From the NCBI GenBank assembly GCA_963969365.1, contig OZ017756.1, positions 62,001-126,000 of the forward strand: 64,000 nucleotides of DNA. Direction: 5' to 3'. The DNA comes from Asterochloris sp. CNOR1. Its lineage: Eukaryota; Chlorophyta; Trebouxiophyceae; Trebouxiales; Trebouxiaceae. Within the stretch, counting starts at the first letter, position 1; each line of letters starts with the position of its first letter. Shown one piece after another: positions 1 through 12,799 of the stretch. The position numbers and the translations under genes are program-made. The notes under the pieces are model-generated. The model saw only the letters and a list, made by a program, of their open reading frames with translations. It did not search any database and had not been told where the DNA came from.

Positions 1-2330
1 GGGACAGGGCCCCTGGGTTGTGGGGTCGGGTCACTGACCGCTGCGAGACAGAATCACATCGCTGCTGTCACGTGCCACTGGGCACCTTTTCTGGGTTTGG
101 GGTCCAGGTCATGTGCAGGTGCACATGAGAAGGCTTAATGCAAGCAATATTGCCAAAGCACACTATGGTCAGACTGCATCAGAGAGACGAGGCCCTTTGG
201 CAGCTGTAGCCACAGCTAATAAGGTGCCCAGGCCTTTACAAGCAGCGATGTGACTCCTCTCATGCACCATGATCAGAGACTTGTACCCACAGCTCTGACT
301 GGTTTGTGGGGTCAGGTCCTCTGGTGATGACACATCGAGAAGTCACACAGCTACTGCTTCCACAGGCCGCTGGGCACAACCTTCCTGGGTTGCGGGTTTA
401 GGTCAACGTCCAGGTGCACATGAGCAGGCAGGCTGCCCACTGGTGACCCCAGGAGCTGCATATCAGACGGCGGGGTGCCCAGATGTGTTTGCCCAGCAAC
501 AAGCCACAGCTCACTGTCATCAGAGATGACTTGAACTCCCAGAGCCTGACTGACGGCAAAGCACCACTCGTGGCCAACCCAGCTGACTGCAACTCACAGA
601 GGACTTCATGACCCCACAACCCTCAGATCAGGATGGGGTCAGAGGCCCTTGGAGCTGCATATCAGGGGCGGTGTGCCCGGATGTATTTGCCCAGCAACAT
701 GCCACAGCTGAATGCCACCAGGGACCTGCGTCCCATAACAGCTGACTGATAGCACGCATCACGCTTGTCCACATGTGTGCACCACCTCCAGACAGACAGG
801 TTTTTCAGGACAATTTTACCGATTAAGTTGCTTTTCCTTTGTACATAGTTGCTTCTTGCTCTGGGTCACACCAGCAAAGGGCAACCCTGGACAGCAACCC
901 TGACCCCACAGCACTCAGATAGGGTTGTGGGGTCAGCGACCCCAGGAGTTGCCTATCACACGGCGGGGTGTTCAGATGTGCTTGCCCAGCAACAAGCCAC
1001 AGCTGTATGTTATCAGAGAGGACCTGCATCCTCATAGCTGACTGACAGCGAAGCATGACACTGGTCCAAATCAATTGTGTGCATGTACAGACAAGCTGCA
1101 CTCAGTTGATGTGGCCCATTGTGATGCTTTGCTGTCCAGAACAGCCTGCCCATTCTCTTGCTGGACACCCACAATTGCCGTCACCTGCGTCACTGCCTTG
1201 ATAGTGCATCCAATATGGCTCAACTCGCTGACCAGCAACTCCCTGACAAGCCACCTGCTGCATGCAAGCCCAGGGTCCCAGGAGATGTCAGCAGCACCCC
1301 ACCCTTTGCTGAGCCTCATTTGCCGGTACTGGAGCTGTCAAAAAGCACCACAGCTGTCGACGCAGTTGGCAGCTGTGTGAGATGCTACACAAGCATGATC
1401 CAGCATTGCCAAGCACATCTACAGTCACCCAGACAGCAAGCCTGAAGGCTGGAAGGCTCCAGCACAGGCGCAGCTTAGACCGCCACAAGGTCGCAGCAAC
1501 ATCCCATGCTTGCACTGGGTGGGACCAGCGTGTTGCTTGCCCCCATGCAGCCCTATCAGGAATTCATCTGGCTTGTGCCACTGATGGTGGAGGGCTGTCC
1601 GGACTGGATGGCTCCATGTTACTGAACGCAACCTGCCAGCCCGACTTCCAGCCCGGGATGACCTGGAAGTTTGGGTTGGCAGGTGGAGCTCAGAAACTTT
1701 GAGACGCATTACGCCAATTAGTCCAGAAAAGCCTGCACCCTCTACGGTAACATGTGGCAGGAGCCAGATGAATCCCTGATAGGGCCGCATGAGAAGGACC
1801 AATACTCTGCTCCTACTCAATGCCATCATCCATATGTGCAACTCTGATGAGTTGGGCAGATGATGATCGCACTGGGTGGAAGCAGCATTTGAATCCTGCC
1901 TGCAGACTCGTAACAGGCAGTGCAGCTCTGCCGGCTTGTGGTGCTGCCTCAGCTCTGCTGAAGCTGAGGAAAGAGGCCAGAGCTGGAGAGCAGAAACAGG
2001 TCACAACAGGCAGCAGAGTCGTGTGTAAGCAGCGCCTGTCTGCAAGTGCAATACGTGCAGAGCATGTACTGTTGCGGTGCAACTCTGCTGGAGCAGCATT
2101 GCAGCTCCAATGCACCCACAAGGACTGCATGGAGGCCAATGATTGGATAACAGCACAGTTCCCAATGATGAAAGGAACCCCAGTGCCTGCTCAAGTAGAG
2201 CGCAACGTCGCCCGTGTGGTTTGGCAAAGGCTGCAAGCTGCGCCCTGGGAGGCAGCTGCGGCTTCCTGCTGCAGCCCTGCTGGCTTGCAAGAGCTGGTGC
2301 TCGCTGATCAGTGGGCCGCAAGCGACGCCC
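1..2330. repeat. Unit 0: tail of a UTP20-like repeat block
   Basis: No gene seen. 1-420 holds ~300-bp repeats like 9690-10640. 380-1130 holds ~200-bp repeats like 10720-11250 and 43120-44150. 1140-1490 resembles the UTP20 intron at about 61190-61540. 1500-2330 resembles the repeat upstream of window exon 1 (62255-62870). The order is that of the live gene. Confidence 0.65.
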
Positions 2331-2356
2331 CATATGCCCCTGAGCAATGCCCATGA
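1820..2356 (+). repeat. Open copy of the ~850-bp dispersed repeat
   Basis: A 179-codon open frame across one copy of the repeat family also present at 19270-22250 and 62200-64000. Shared peptide-level pattern: GAASALLKLRKEARAGEQ, then NVARVVWQRL. Other copies keep parts of the same frame (LITGSAALLV, AQLKLN, VWQRLHPNG). Possibly a relic of a mobile element ORF, possibly chance. No known domain recognised. Confidence 0.35.
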
Positions 2357-3829
2357 TCATCGAATGCCACCAAGCAAGGCCACGGCACAGCCCTGCAGCA
2401 GCATAAGTTGGCCCAGCAGGGCCTGCTGCCGAGACTTGGTGTCGGCAGTGGCTGCTGTGGGTGCATTGTGCTGCCGCACAGCTCTTCTGGGTTCCAGGAT
2501 GAGCCATGAGATACGTTGCCAAACAGGAGCTGCTTGACATTCAAAGGTGGGTGCAAGCAATCATCAGGGAATGTTCAGAGGTAGCGAAAGACCACCCACT
2601 CCACAGGAGCAAGGGGCTACCCTTGTTCTGGTCAGCGGGGGGGCCCTGCTGTCTGTGAGCAGCCTCCCGACTGATGCTGGCAGCAGAATCCAGGCTTGAG
2701 ACACTGAGGTGGTGGAGGATGCTTGGGCAGATCCCAAAGCTTCTGCTGTGAGTGAGTCAGCCTGAGGCGCTGTCAGACTGCCTCATCACACTTGCAGGAA
2801 TGCATACTGTGTCGGATGGTATTGCATGGCAGACATGGACCCCGACGCACCAACACCTTGTGCTAGGTGCAGCATTTTGACCAGCATGTTTGTCAAGACA
2901 CTTGCCATCATCATCGGGAACAGCTCAGAGACAGCACTCAAGACCCACTCTCAACGACACCAAGGCCCCTCCTTGATGTGGTTGACAGGGCTCCCAGGCT
3001 GGCTCTGAGGGGTCCCGAATTCATGCTGGCAGCACCCCTGCTCCAGGATGGGAGCACCTCTGCTGTTGATGTCGCCGAGGATGTAGCACCCAAAGCGTCT
3101 GCCAGCGCAGAAGGTGAGCAGCCCTTGCCGACCAGCTGGCGGGCCAGCCGCACCTGCACATCTGGTCTGCTTGTTCGTGTGCAGCATCAGCTCTCTTCGC
3201 AAGGGTCCTGCGCATCGCTCCAGCGGCTGGTGGCAGCATGTAGAAGCCCAATCAGGCCTGCAGGCAGCAAAGCAGCATTGTCAGGTACTTGGTTGCGGCT
3301 TCCCACAGCCGCTGGCAAGGACGTGGCAGCACGTGGACCCCATACAGGCCTGCAGGCAGCAGAAAATGCAATTTTGAGCAAAACACGCTCAGCTGCCGCT
3401 CACGTGGTCAGGTGCATGGGCATGCAGCAAGCTCACCGCCAAGAGGACTGCTGACTCTGAATGCAGGACAAGAGCTCTCAGAAGCGCCATCCTGCTTGAG
3501 TGGTTAGGTGTGCCGCAATGTCGGCTGCAAGGGGACGAACCACTCATAAGCCGCGACAGAAAAGTTCTCAGGGGTGCAGGTTAACATGCAGGCCAGTAGT
3601 GACAGTCGTGCCCTGGCAGCAAGATTGCCTGTCTCCCTGCCTCACCTGCACGACTTTGTCTGAGGTGGGCAGCAGCACTCTGTAGGGGCAATGCGGCTCC
3701 CAGGGGTAGGATGGCCCCCATATTGATGCGCTGCAGGAGGACGTCCAGAACTGCATCCTGCAGGGGAGGCAGCAGCACAGTCAGTCCCAAGCAGCCCGGA
3801 TCATCCGAATGATTCCCTGGTCATCATGA

Positions 3830-4200
3830 GAGGAGGTGAGGGGAAGGCCAACACAGCAGCTTCAAGGACAGCCCAGGGGGTGAATGGGTGGCAGTAAGGC
3901 ATTCTCAACAAGGACTGTTGTACGCTGAACATGTACAAAAAGGTCAGCCCCGAGCAGCCCACATCAGCAGCAGTTTGGGGGACACCGACACAGCAGCTGC
4001 ATGGACAGCTCGAGGGGTGAAGTGATGCATGTAAGGCCTTGCACAAAAGGACTGCCTCGTGCTGAACAAGTGCCTAAATGTCAGCAGCAGCAGCTGCAGA
4101 GGAAGCCCAAGATGTGAGTCGGTGGCTGCGAGGCCACTTTCGTCGCGGAATTGCTGCACGCTGGATAAGTGCATTACAAGGCTGCCAAGATCATGAATGC
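3830..4200. repeat. ~90-140-bp tandem repeat, flank copy 1
   Basis: Three imperfect units, each containing CAGCAGCTGCA ... GGACTG(C/T)T ... GCTGAAC. The same array is at 14220-14590 and 27590-27950. Confidence 0.65.
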
Positions 4201-4359
4201 AGTAGCTTGAAATTGCAAAAGCCTGCCTTATTGTGCACCAGCAGCGGCAGGGTCTGCGCATGTGGGTGGATGGCGGAGGCTGCCGCCATGGAGTCTGCAG
4301 CTGTGTTGACGTCGCGCCAGCGCGCGGTCTCCTCCTGCATGCAGGGCCAGGGCTGTCAG

Positions 4360-4560
4360 CCTCCACCAAAGACCTGGGCCTACATGTTAGTCTCAGGAGC
4401 TCATGGGCTAGGGACAAAAGACAGGGCTGGTCCCTGTCGGCCTCCACTAAAAACCTGGGCCTGCATGTGGGTGTCAAAAGCTCATGGGCTAGGGACAACG
4501 GACAAGGCTGGTCCCTGTCAGCCTCCACCACAGACCTGGGCCTGCATGTGGGTCACATGT
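4360..4560. repeat. 81-bp tandem repeat, 2.5 copies
   Basis: Units start at 4360, 4441 and 4522 with an exact 81-bp period, a multiple of three, so both strands stay open across the array. Shorter versions are at 14748-14870 and 28108-28220. Confidence 0.85.
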
Positions 4561-5683
4561 GGGTCTTGTGAGCAAAGCAAGAGACGAGGTTGCAATTGTG
4601 GGGGTGTCATAATGTCTGCCTGACACTGTCTGCTTTGGTGCACCATCACTGAAGCATACACAAACAGTCCTTGCATACAAGGATCATGCTGTCGCCAGAT
4701 TTGGGGCCTGCAGGCCCAGCTCTGGATGGAAACACATGCTGGCAACTTACATGCTGCTTTCACAGCAACCACATTGCAGACAGGTGTCATAGACCGCCTT
4801 TCTGCAATTTGGGTTCAGGCAAAGCTGCATGTCAGTTGTGGGCATGAAGCCTGGTCTTCTGAATCCAACTTGGGGTGCAATCAGGTCTGATGCTCAAGTG
4901 CCTGGCTTTTGATCGGGCAGGGCCCACATCACAGACTGGGGAACCCATTGCAGAAGAGCGCCCAGCATGCTAAGGCATACAGCGACACAACCCAGATGAT
5001 GCGGCTGGGCCATCTGAGCACACAAGTGCAGGAGGCCTGCGCAGGCAGGAGCCCTGCAACACCCAGATCACGATGTGGGCTGGGCAGCCAAGCCCAGCAC
5101 ACATGAAAAGACATGCAATACCAATACAGAAGGCTGCCCCAACCCAGACGGCAATGTGGGTTGGTAAGACCAGCCTGCTGCCGGGCGCCCATGCAAACCC
5201 AGCAGAGGACGTTGCACAAAGCTCTGCACCAGGTGGGCTGCGCTGCAAATCGCCTGGAGGAAGCTGTGGTTCCCAGCAAGGGGGCCCTGCCCTGGTGGGT
5301 GCGAGCGTCCTGTGGATGTCGCCATCGACCTGCAGGCAAGAGTGAGCTTGAGGCCCTGCAGCAATCAAACTGGGCCGGTGCATGCCTCGCCTGAGAAGAA
5401 GCAGGCAGAGATCAGCTGGCAGAGCAGGTAGGGCTGACTGTCCTCTGCCCCCATGCATGAGGTGGGGATGTGTCAGGTACAAGCTGGACGATGCTTGGGC
5501 TCTGCTGTGCTTAAGGAGGGCTGCTGTACAGCGAACACGAGGCATTGGCAGCATCAGCAGAAGTCTATAAGAGCTGAAGGGGCGCAATGAAGATGTTAGT
5601 TGCAGGCAGCCGAGAATCACCTGTGAGTTTCCGGATGGCCGCACGCGGAATGTCCCGAGAAACTGCTTGCCCAGGCGGCAAAA

Positions 5684-6930
5684 TTGCAGGTGTCAGACAG
5701 GGTCCTATACTTATCTTCTTGCTGTTTCATCAGTATTTTGTGGGGCAGACAATGCCAAGCTTATGATCTTGAGCAATTGAAGCATGCTCAAGCTCACTGC
5801 CCCCCCCCCCCCCCCCCCCCCCCCAAAGGGTGCCACATCCCAGCTGAGATGCTCATGTCATGCATGGACCTTGCAGCAAAGCTGCCAATGCTGCACAGGC
5901 TCCACCTTGCAGCCACTTTAGGCAAGACCATGCCAAGACGAATGAGTAGCATTCAAGGCAAGGAGACCTGCCTGGTGCTGCACTACCATTGTTTGGGTTG
6001 ATTTTTTGCCAGAGCACAGCAGCACAACACTGCTTATGTTGCAGACAAAGAGGATGGCCCCAACATCAGCCGGCTGGCTCCACACCTGCAGCAGGAGTGG
6101 GACCATGCGGCCAACGCCCACCTGGGCAGGATCAATGTTGAGCCTGCCAGCAACAGGAAGGCCTGGTGGAGGAGCGGCACGTGCAAGACTGGGCAGCCGC
6201 ACAAGTGGGAAGCTTTGATCTTCAGCCGAACAAGGGGCGCCAGCTGCCCCTACAAGAATGGAAAAGCAGTGTGCCCCTGCAACGACCTGGCCCACATCCA
6301 CCCAAAGGTGGCAGCGGAGTGGGACCGGGAAGCCAATGGGGAACGGTCACCAGAGACTGTGACAGCAGCAGCGGTTTCAGGGCAGCCTGGAGGTGTGGCC
6401 CCTGTGGACACAGGTGGAGCGCCACTGTGTTGAACAGAACACAAGGAAATGGATGCCCCCGGTGTGGGCGCGAGGCCCGCCGCATCCGGTCACTCCAGCC
6501 AAGCATCAGCAGTGGCGCGCCACACCTGCTGGCTGAGTGGGATTGGCAAGCCAATGAGAGATGCGGCTGGCGCCCAGACCTGGTCACTCTCGGCTCGAGC
6601 AAGAAGGTGCACTGGGTCGTTCATGATGAGTGCAAGCTGGGGTTGGTGCACAGATGGCAGGCATCACCCAATAAACGCACATCACAGAGTGCTGGCTCCC
6701 CCTTCCCGTCTGGTATGGCTGTGTGTGCCTGCAACTCCCTGGCTGTGCAGTGCCCAAAGGCAGCCATGTTGTGGGACCATCAAGCAAACAAGGGCATGAC
6801 CCCTGACAGTATCACTGTGCAGTCTGCTCAAGTTGCATGCTGGAAAGTGCCAGACGGCAGGCAGTGGCAGCAGAAAGTTGACCGGTTTGTCAAGAATGTC
6901 AGAAGGCATGAAGCAACGATGAAGAGCTAG
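5684..6930 (+). pseudogene. Broken copy of the DUF4379-type zinc-ribbon gene
   Basis: About 90% similar by eye to 16070-17232. Two lesions break it. The first is a TGA at 5999-6001 where the intact copy has TGT. The second is loss of one G near 6369, inside the second zinc-ribbon unit. Downstream of the second lesion the frame is open again to the normal C-terminus (KNVRRHEATMKS at 6930), so decay looks recent. The proline codon run upstream is expanded by a 25-C tract (5800-5824), but in steps of three, so it keeps frame. A spliced product that avoids both lesions is not excluded. Confidence 0.75.
5800..5824. repeat. Poly-C tract, 25 nt
   Basis: In the broken zinc-ribbon gene. The equivalent site in the intact copy has nine C (16117-16125). 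Confidence 0.9.
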
Positions 6931-7080
6931 CTAGCTGTAGCTTCATTAGTGCACTTGCCAGCCTGGACTATTCAAGCAAGGTCACAGATGCTGTTCCTTA
7001 ATGTGATGCGTCCTTGTACAAGGATACGTTGTGAAGGCTGCAGACTCTGAATAGTTTTTGAATGATTTCTGATTACACAT

Positions 7081-7601
7081 CTAGACAGAGATCTTGAGGC
7101 TTGGCATGCCCTTGCTTTTTCTCAACAGGAACGCCAGCGCTGCACACCTGGTCAACTACGCCACATGGCAGAATGCACTTTGCGCTTCTTGGCTCGAGGC
7201 ACGCCTCTGCTGCGTGCGCATCTTGCTATGCGCCGCGGCCTCAGGTTCCACCAGGCCCTGCAAAAAATGCGCGAAGGTTTGAGCCAGCCCAGTCCCTGAA
7301 TGTCTGCTCTGCAAGGTGGGTCACACATCAGGTCTAACCAGGCTCAGATCTTTTCACTTACGGTGATGCAGATGTGCAGACGTTCTTGGCAGGGTTTTGT
7401 CCTCTAGTCTTAGTGCAGACCCCCCTACAACTTGCAGACACACACAGCCTGCCAGCAGAGTTGACTTTGCGCACCTTGACAGCCGTTTGGCGTCTGCGCC
7501 CGGCTTGCAGTTTGGTGATAGGTGCTGAAGGCTTCCAGAACAGAGATAGTCCCAACAGTCTCCCGCAGGCGGGCCACTACTTCTGCCGCCAGCCGCTTCA
7601 C
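7081..7601 (-). pseudogene. UTP20 3'-end relic, unit 1 (last two exons)
   Basis: It contains copies of the last two UTP20 exons in the same order and strand. The 7474-7601 part still reads VKRLAAEVVARLRETVG but has deletions before its end, and its donor changed to GTGCGC. The 7081-7256 part reads LVEPEAAAHSKMRTQQR, then an extra base and a further insertion destroy the lysine-rich tail. Confidence 0.85.
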
Positions 7602-7779
7602 CTGCACAGGGGCTTGTCCACATCACATCAACCTGTGCCAGGTATGAGACTTTTGCGCAATATAAGCAGCTGGCGACAGAAGTGGTGAGCTGAAGGGCAC
7701 TTTGATGTGCACCCAGCAGGGGCCCACAATCAGACCTCTTGACACATGTACGTGGCAGCACATGGTTCCCTGTGTGGCA

Positions 7780-9660
7780 GCACACCAACTGACTGCAACA
7801 GTTGAAGTCCCACAACTCTGCCGCTCAGCTGAGTGGTGGAACGCTGGGACGCCCTCCAAGTGTCATGGCAGAGACTCTTCTGCAGCCCCAGTCAGAATGA
7901 GGGATGCTAAGTCACAGCCATAAGACACCACTCGACGTGTGCCCTTGACAGATGCTGCACCCCAGCTCACCCGTTAGCAACCAGCTGGACCGTGGCAGAG
8001 TTGGGGACAGACCTCTCTACACACGTGGGCATGGCACCCCCCGTCCTGTTGCAGGCATCACGCCACCTGACGCACCCGCTGCAGCGCCAGAAACTCCACA
8101 ACTCGTCTGAGTGGTGGAATGCTGGCATGCTACAGGTGCAGCTCAGGGGGTGAGATACTTGAGATGTCAGCTGCAGAGCCAGGCATTGTGCCCTTCAGGT
8201 GTCGTCCATTGCAAGCCCTTGTGCAACCCCAGTCAGGATGCTGAGTCACAGCTGCAAGACATCACTGGACTGCACCAACAGGCCTTGCACAATGGCTTTG
8301 ACCCAGCCCAAGTTGGAATGCCATTCAGGTGGGGGGTGACAACGCCGTACCCAGCTTGCTGGCCGCCTCTGCTGCTGCTGGCACCAATTGTGCACCTCAC
8401 CAGCTGTAATGACCTGCACTGACATGCGCCTGTACCTTGCAGACCTCGCCTCACAGGCCTGGTGAAGCTAGGCGCCACAGCAGCAGGCTTGCCACGATCC
8501 AAGAAGAAGACACCAGCCGATGCTTGTCCCTGATTGATGTCCACAAAAAGCTTACCAACCCACAGCATCCCAAGTGATTTGAGGAGAAGTGTGGGAGCGC
8601 CACCAAACTCAGGTCACAAATGGAGGTGCTGATTCAAGCTGTGGGCTTGAGCGCACTGTGATGTGCACCCAGAATAAGCCCACCACGGCTGCAGCTGAAG
8701 AGGGCCACCTGGCAGTGCTGCAATATGCCACCAGAAATGGCTGCCAGGCACAGTTGTTCTGGTGGGCATGCTGCAGCACTGCCAGGAGCCATTGCCTGCG
8801 GCAGCTGCACAGGTGTCCTCACTTGGTGACAACCCTCCCCTCCTGCCCACTGAAGCACAACGATTCAGTGGGCGCAAGAGTAGGGCCGTCACTGCAATGC
8901 GGCTACCTGGGTTCAATCAAGCGGCCGCGGCCCACAAATACACCTCTCAGACACATGTAGGCATGGGCATACGGTCACCCATGCAGTAGTAAACCACCTT
9001 TACTGTTTCTGTTGCCACTGGCAAACCTCCGTCACTCAGCTGATAGAGCAAGGCTTCAAGGCCACCAGGTGCAGCTCAATGACGAGCTTGATAGCTGAGC
9101 TAGCTTCAGAGCTGGGTACTTCCCAAGTGTAGCGGCAGGCCCTTGCTCAACCCCAGTCAGGATGCAGCATGCGGAGTGACAGCGGCAAGACACCACCCGA
9201 TGTTGTCCATTGAAAGAAGCCGCGACTCTGACTCACCAACCTGCAGCAGCCCAGCTGAACTGACGCAGGGTTCCAGGAGAGACCTCTCAAGACATGCAGG
9301 TATGGCATATGCATATGGTTCTTAATGCAGCAGCACGCCACCTGACTGCACCAGAGGCAATGCATGCACTCATGCAACTCAGCTGAGTGGTGAACGGCTG
9401 GATTGCCATCTGGTGCAGCTCAAGGGGTGAGGTAAGTGACATGTCAGCTGCAGAGCCATGTCGCCTCACATTGTGCCTCGAAGTGTCTCCCATGGCAGGC
9501 CCTGTGGAGTCCCAGTCAGCATGCCGAGGCGCAGCCGCAGGACACCATCAAACTGCACCAGCAGGCCTTGCATGATGATGTCAACCCAGCTGAGTTAAGG
9601 GAAGTTGGGGTGTTGTCAGGTGGAGTGGGGGGTGCTCACTTGCGATGGAAAGAACACTGA
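7780..9660. repeat. Tandem repeats (200-330 bp units), shared with a UTP20 intron
   Basis: No gene seen. Degenerate units recur near 7795, 8085, 9030 and 9370, with words such as CTGAGTGGTGGAA and CCCCAGTCAGGATGC. The same family fills 42000-42960 inside the intron between window exons 20 and 21. Confidence 0.7.
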
Positions 9661-9689
9661 TGGCGCCTTTGCAATCACCTCCATACACA

Positions 9690-10640
9690 AACTTTGCACA
9701 TGGAAGGCGCCCAGTGGCCTGTGAAAGCAGCCATTGACTTCTCTCTGCACTGCCATCAGAGACTGTTCCCACAGCTCAAGCTGGTTTGTGGGATCAGGTC
9801 TCTGCCGGTGGCGCAAAGGGAAGCAGATCTGCTGCTTTTACAGGCCACCGGGCGCCTTCCTGGGCTGCAGGTTCAGGCCACTGTGCAGGTGCACCTGAGA
9901 AGGCAGGCTGCCCATTTGTACTGCCAGAGCACACTGTGGTCAGACAGCATCAAGGAGAATGGGCACTTCCCCAACCTTCAGCCACTTGTAAGGTGCCCAG
10001 GCGTTTAGAAAAGCACAAGTCTGACATGTCTCTGCAGCTGCAGACTCGTTAATGACCTGTCCACACAGCCCCGCAACTCAGGTGGAGCTGCAATTCCACC
10101 TGGGTTGTGGAGCTGTGGGGACAGATCATGGAACGGTGTGCAGAAAGACGTCAGGGCGCTGCTTGCACAGGCCACTGGGCACCCTCCTGGGTCGCGGGGT
10201 CCGGCCACTGTGGAGGTGCACATGACAAAGCAGGGTGCCCACTTGTATTGCCACAGCAAAACATGGCCAGACTGCATCAGCGAGGAGCCCTTCCCCGACC
10301 TTCAGCCACGTGTCAGGTGCCCAGGCCTCTGAAAGCAGCAACCCGACATCTTCTGCAGACTCACCAATGACCTGTCCACACAGGTCCACCTGGGTTGTGG
10401 GGCAGGCCATCAGTGGGTGTGCAGGAAGAGGTCAGAGCGCTGCTTGTGGAGTCAGGTCAATCTCAAGGTGCACATTGAAGGCAAGGTTGGATGTTTGTGA
10501 TTGTTACATGCACATTCTGTTTAGAATACATCAGGGAGGAGGGGCCTTTTCTCAACCTTCAGCCACCTGTAAGGCTTTCAGGCGCCATGTGGACTCAGGG
10601 CGTGAGACAGCACACAGCTGCCCCACGTGGGGCAGCATCA
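9690..10640. repeat. ~300-330-bp tandem repeats
   Basis: No gene seen. Units contain GGCCAC(T/C)GGGC ... CAGGTGCAC ... CTTCAGCCAC. The same family is at 1-420. Confidence 0.65.
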
Positions 10641-10719
10641 TCCACAAAGCACCTCATCTGATGGGCTTCTGCTGTGGCAACTTGCTGGGGCATGTACATC
10701 TGCCCTATCACCCTGCTCT

Positions 10720-11250
10720 CTGATAGATAACTCATGGAACCCAGGCCCCCGTAACTTAACTGAGTTGTGGGACTGGCGCCAGGAGTTGCCTATCGGAAGC
10801 CAGGTGCCCACAAACAGCCGAAATCCATCAAAGGAGACTTACTTCTCCAAACCCTGGCTGAAGGCGAGGCACAACATCTGTCCAAATTAACTGAGTGCAC
10901 CTCACAACCTGTCCCTGAGCCCACAAGACTTGGATGGGATTGTGGGGTCAGCTGTGGTAAATTGCTGGCAAGCATCGGGGCACCTCGCCGTTTGATGGAT
11001 CAGAAGCTGCGTCAAAAGGCAGGGTGCCCAGAGCAACTCACCACAGCTGACCGTAGAGAGGACTTGCATCCCGAGAACCTTGTTGCAGCAAAGCATTACC
11101 CTTGACCACACCAGCTAAGTGTGACGCATGAGGAGATCCACTACACAACACTCAGATGGGGTTGTGGTGTCAGGGGGCCCCAAGAGTTGCAAAAGGCGGG
11201 CTGCCCAGATACGTTTTCTTGAGCCCACAGCTGAAGTACATCAAAGACAA
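10720..11250. repeat. ~200-bp tandem repeats
   Basis: No gene seen. Same family as 380-1130 and 43120-44150, with a GGGTTGTGG-GGTCAG start and GTGCCCAGAT-type cores. Confidence 0.65.
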
Positions 11251-11322
11251 CTTTGATTCAGGAGTACTGCCAGGGGGCAGAACCCTTCCGCCATCATGGT
11301 GCAACAAAGAACCCCTGTCCAC

Positions 11323-12500
11323 CTCCACGGTCAGCCTCCCTGATCAGGGGCTCCACAGCGCAGAACCGGGCGGCCCAGAAGGCTGAGAAGTCCAGGTCCT
11401 CAGGGAAGCGCTCCAGCAACTTGGCCCACTCCCGCAGCGCTGCAGAACGCATTTCTTTGCCCTTCTGGGGGCCCGCGCTGGCTTTGTGGCAGACGTCTGC
11501 CTCCATGGCTTCAGATTCTGGCTCATCTACAGCTGTTGGTGCAGCAGCTGCCATGGCTCGCAGAATTACGGCGGGAGTTGTAAGAGGATGAATCAGAGGA
11601 CTGTCAAGTGAGGACTTGAGCTTGCAAGCTTCCAGGTTGTGATGAGCCCCAGACACTCCCCCTGATGAAGCCGTTAATCTGACGGATTAAGATGGCACGC
11701 TGGACACTAAGGCGGCCCCAGAAAACCTCGGTCCATTTTGATGTTGGGCGTGCCGTCTCAAACCCCCCTGATACGGCCAGGGCTCCATATGCTACAACCT
11801 TGATGGACTCGTGAGAGGCCTGCAGCAGCCTGGTGAGCAATTGCTGGGGGAATTGCTGTGTTTCAGCCAGACCGCTACAACAAGCCCAGGCAACAATGCA
11901 GCAGAACCCCGTGCCACATGCCAGGGCAACAGCGACGCATGGAGCCAGCTTGGCGCGGCAGGTCCAGGCCGCTGGATGACTGGTGCGCGCACACTTAGCA
12001 ACCAGTCAATGCTGGGACGTTTGAAACCACCTGGAGGGAGGTCCTCTTTCATGCTGCAATATGCTGCACTTTCTCTCCCATACCGTTAGGTGAGGGCAAT
12101 AGCAACAAGCAGAACCACCAAAACATGCGTCTGCATGTCTGGTGTTGCTGTTTGCTGTTGCTATCAGCAACGATGAGCTCAGCAAGTACCTGGTGTGCCA
12201 TGCTGATTGCCAAAGGGGCAATGCTTGGCAAGCATGGTTGACACTGCCGTCTGTCTGTCTCTGAAGCAAAGTCGCAAAGATGCAATGACCGTAGGTTGCT
12301 ATACGCTGCTGCTTGTTCAAAGTACACTGTTCTGAGAAGCCATCTGCTCAGTGGAGTGATGCCGCGCAGCAGGCCACTGCCAGCCAGCTTTGGAGCTCGC
12401 AAAGAGGTTGGGCACAGCTGCTTTGGAGAGGTGGCACTGCTGACAAGCTGAAGCCAACAGCAGCTTGTCAGCAAGCAACCTCACCCAAGCACTCAGCCAA
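11323..12500 (-). pseudogene. Relic of UTP20 exon 7 plus upstream intron
   Basis: 11323-11557 is a copy of the live exon at 53051-53281, still reading EMRSAALREWAKLLERFPED then LDFSAFWAARF. It is 235 instead of 231 bp (frameshift near the 3' end), and its acceptor is TGCGAG instead of TGCAG. Similarity continues through the adjoining intron to about 12500, matching 53282-54520. Confidence 0.85.
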
Positions 12501-12799
12501 CAGATAAGCAAGATTGACTGCATCGCATCAGAGACAGCACCTGGTGTGCTGCTGTATTTGCCCCCCACTGAGCCACAAGGTGTGCCCCACCAGGACCGCT
12601 GTCTGAAGATCCCTGAAGCCTGTGACAGTGTCATCCTTGGTGGGACACCCACAAGTGCCAACAACATGGTCATCATTTGAGGAGGTCGCACCACTGAGGA
12701 CATGGTGACACACTTCAGGGCTCCCAGTTGGCCGTCACATCAACGAGGGCACTAACACCTGAGCGTATCAGGTACTGAGCAGAACTATTTGGTATCTGG

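Larger units (their letters stand above)
2340..7080. repeat. UTP20 downstream flank module, copy 1
   Basis: Homologous to 26030-29745 over its length, apart from the inserted zinc-ribbon gene. Shared landmarks: the 'GCCCAGCAGGGCCTGCTG' block at 2410 and 26105, the repeats near 3830-4200, and the 81-bp tandem repeat. No gene recognised in 2340-5680. Confidence 0.8.

Noticed and set aside
3944-4623. Overlapping open frames on both strands across the 81-bp repeat
   Set aside because: The period is a multiple of three, so stop-free frames arise on both strands without coding.
4970-5644. Minus-strand open frame of 224 codons in flank copy 1
   Set aside because: The corresponding frames in flank copies 2 and 3 are interrupted and no family is recognisable. 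The frame is held open by GC-rich repeats.
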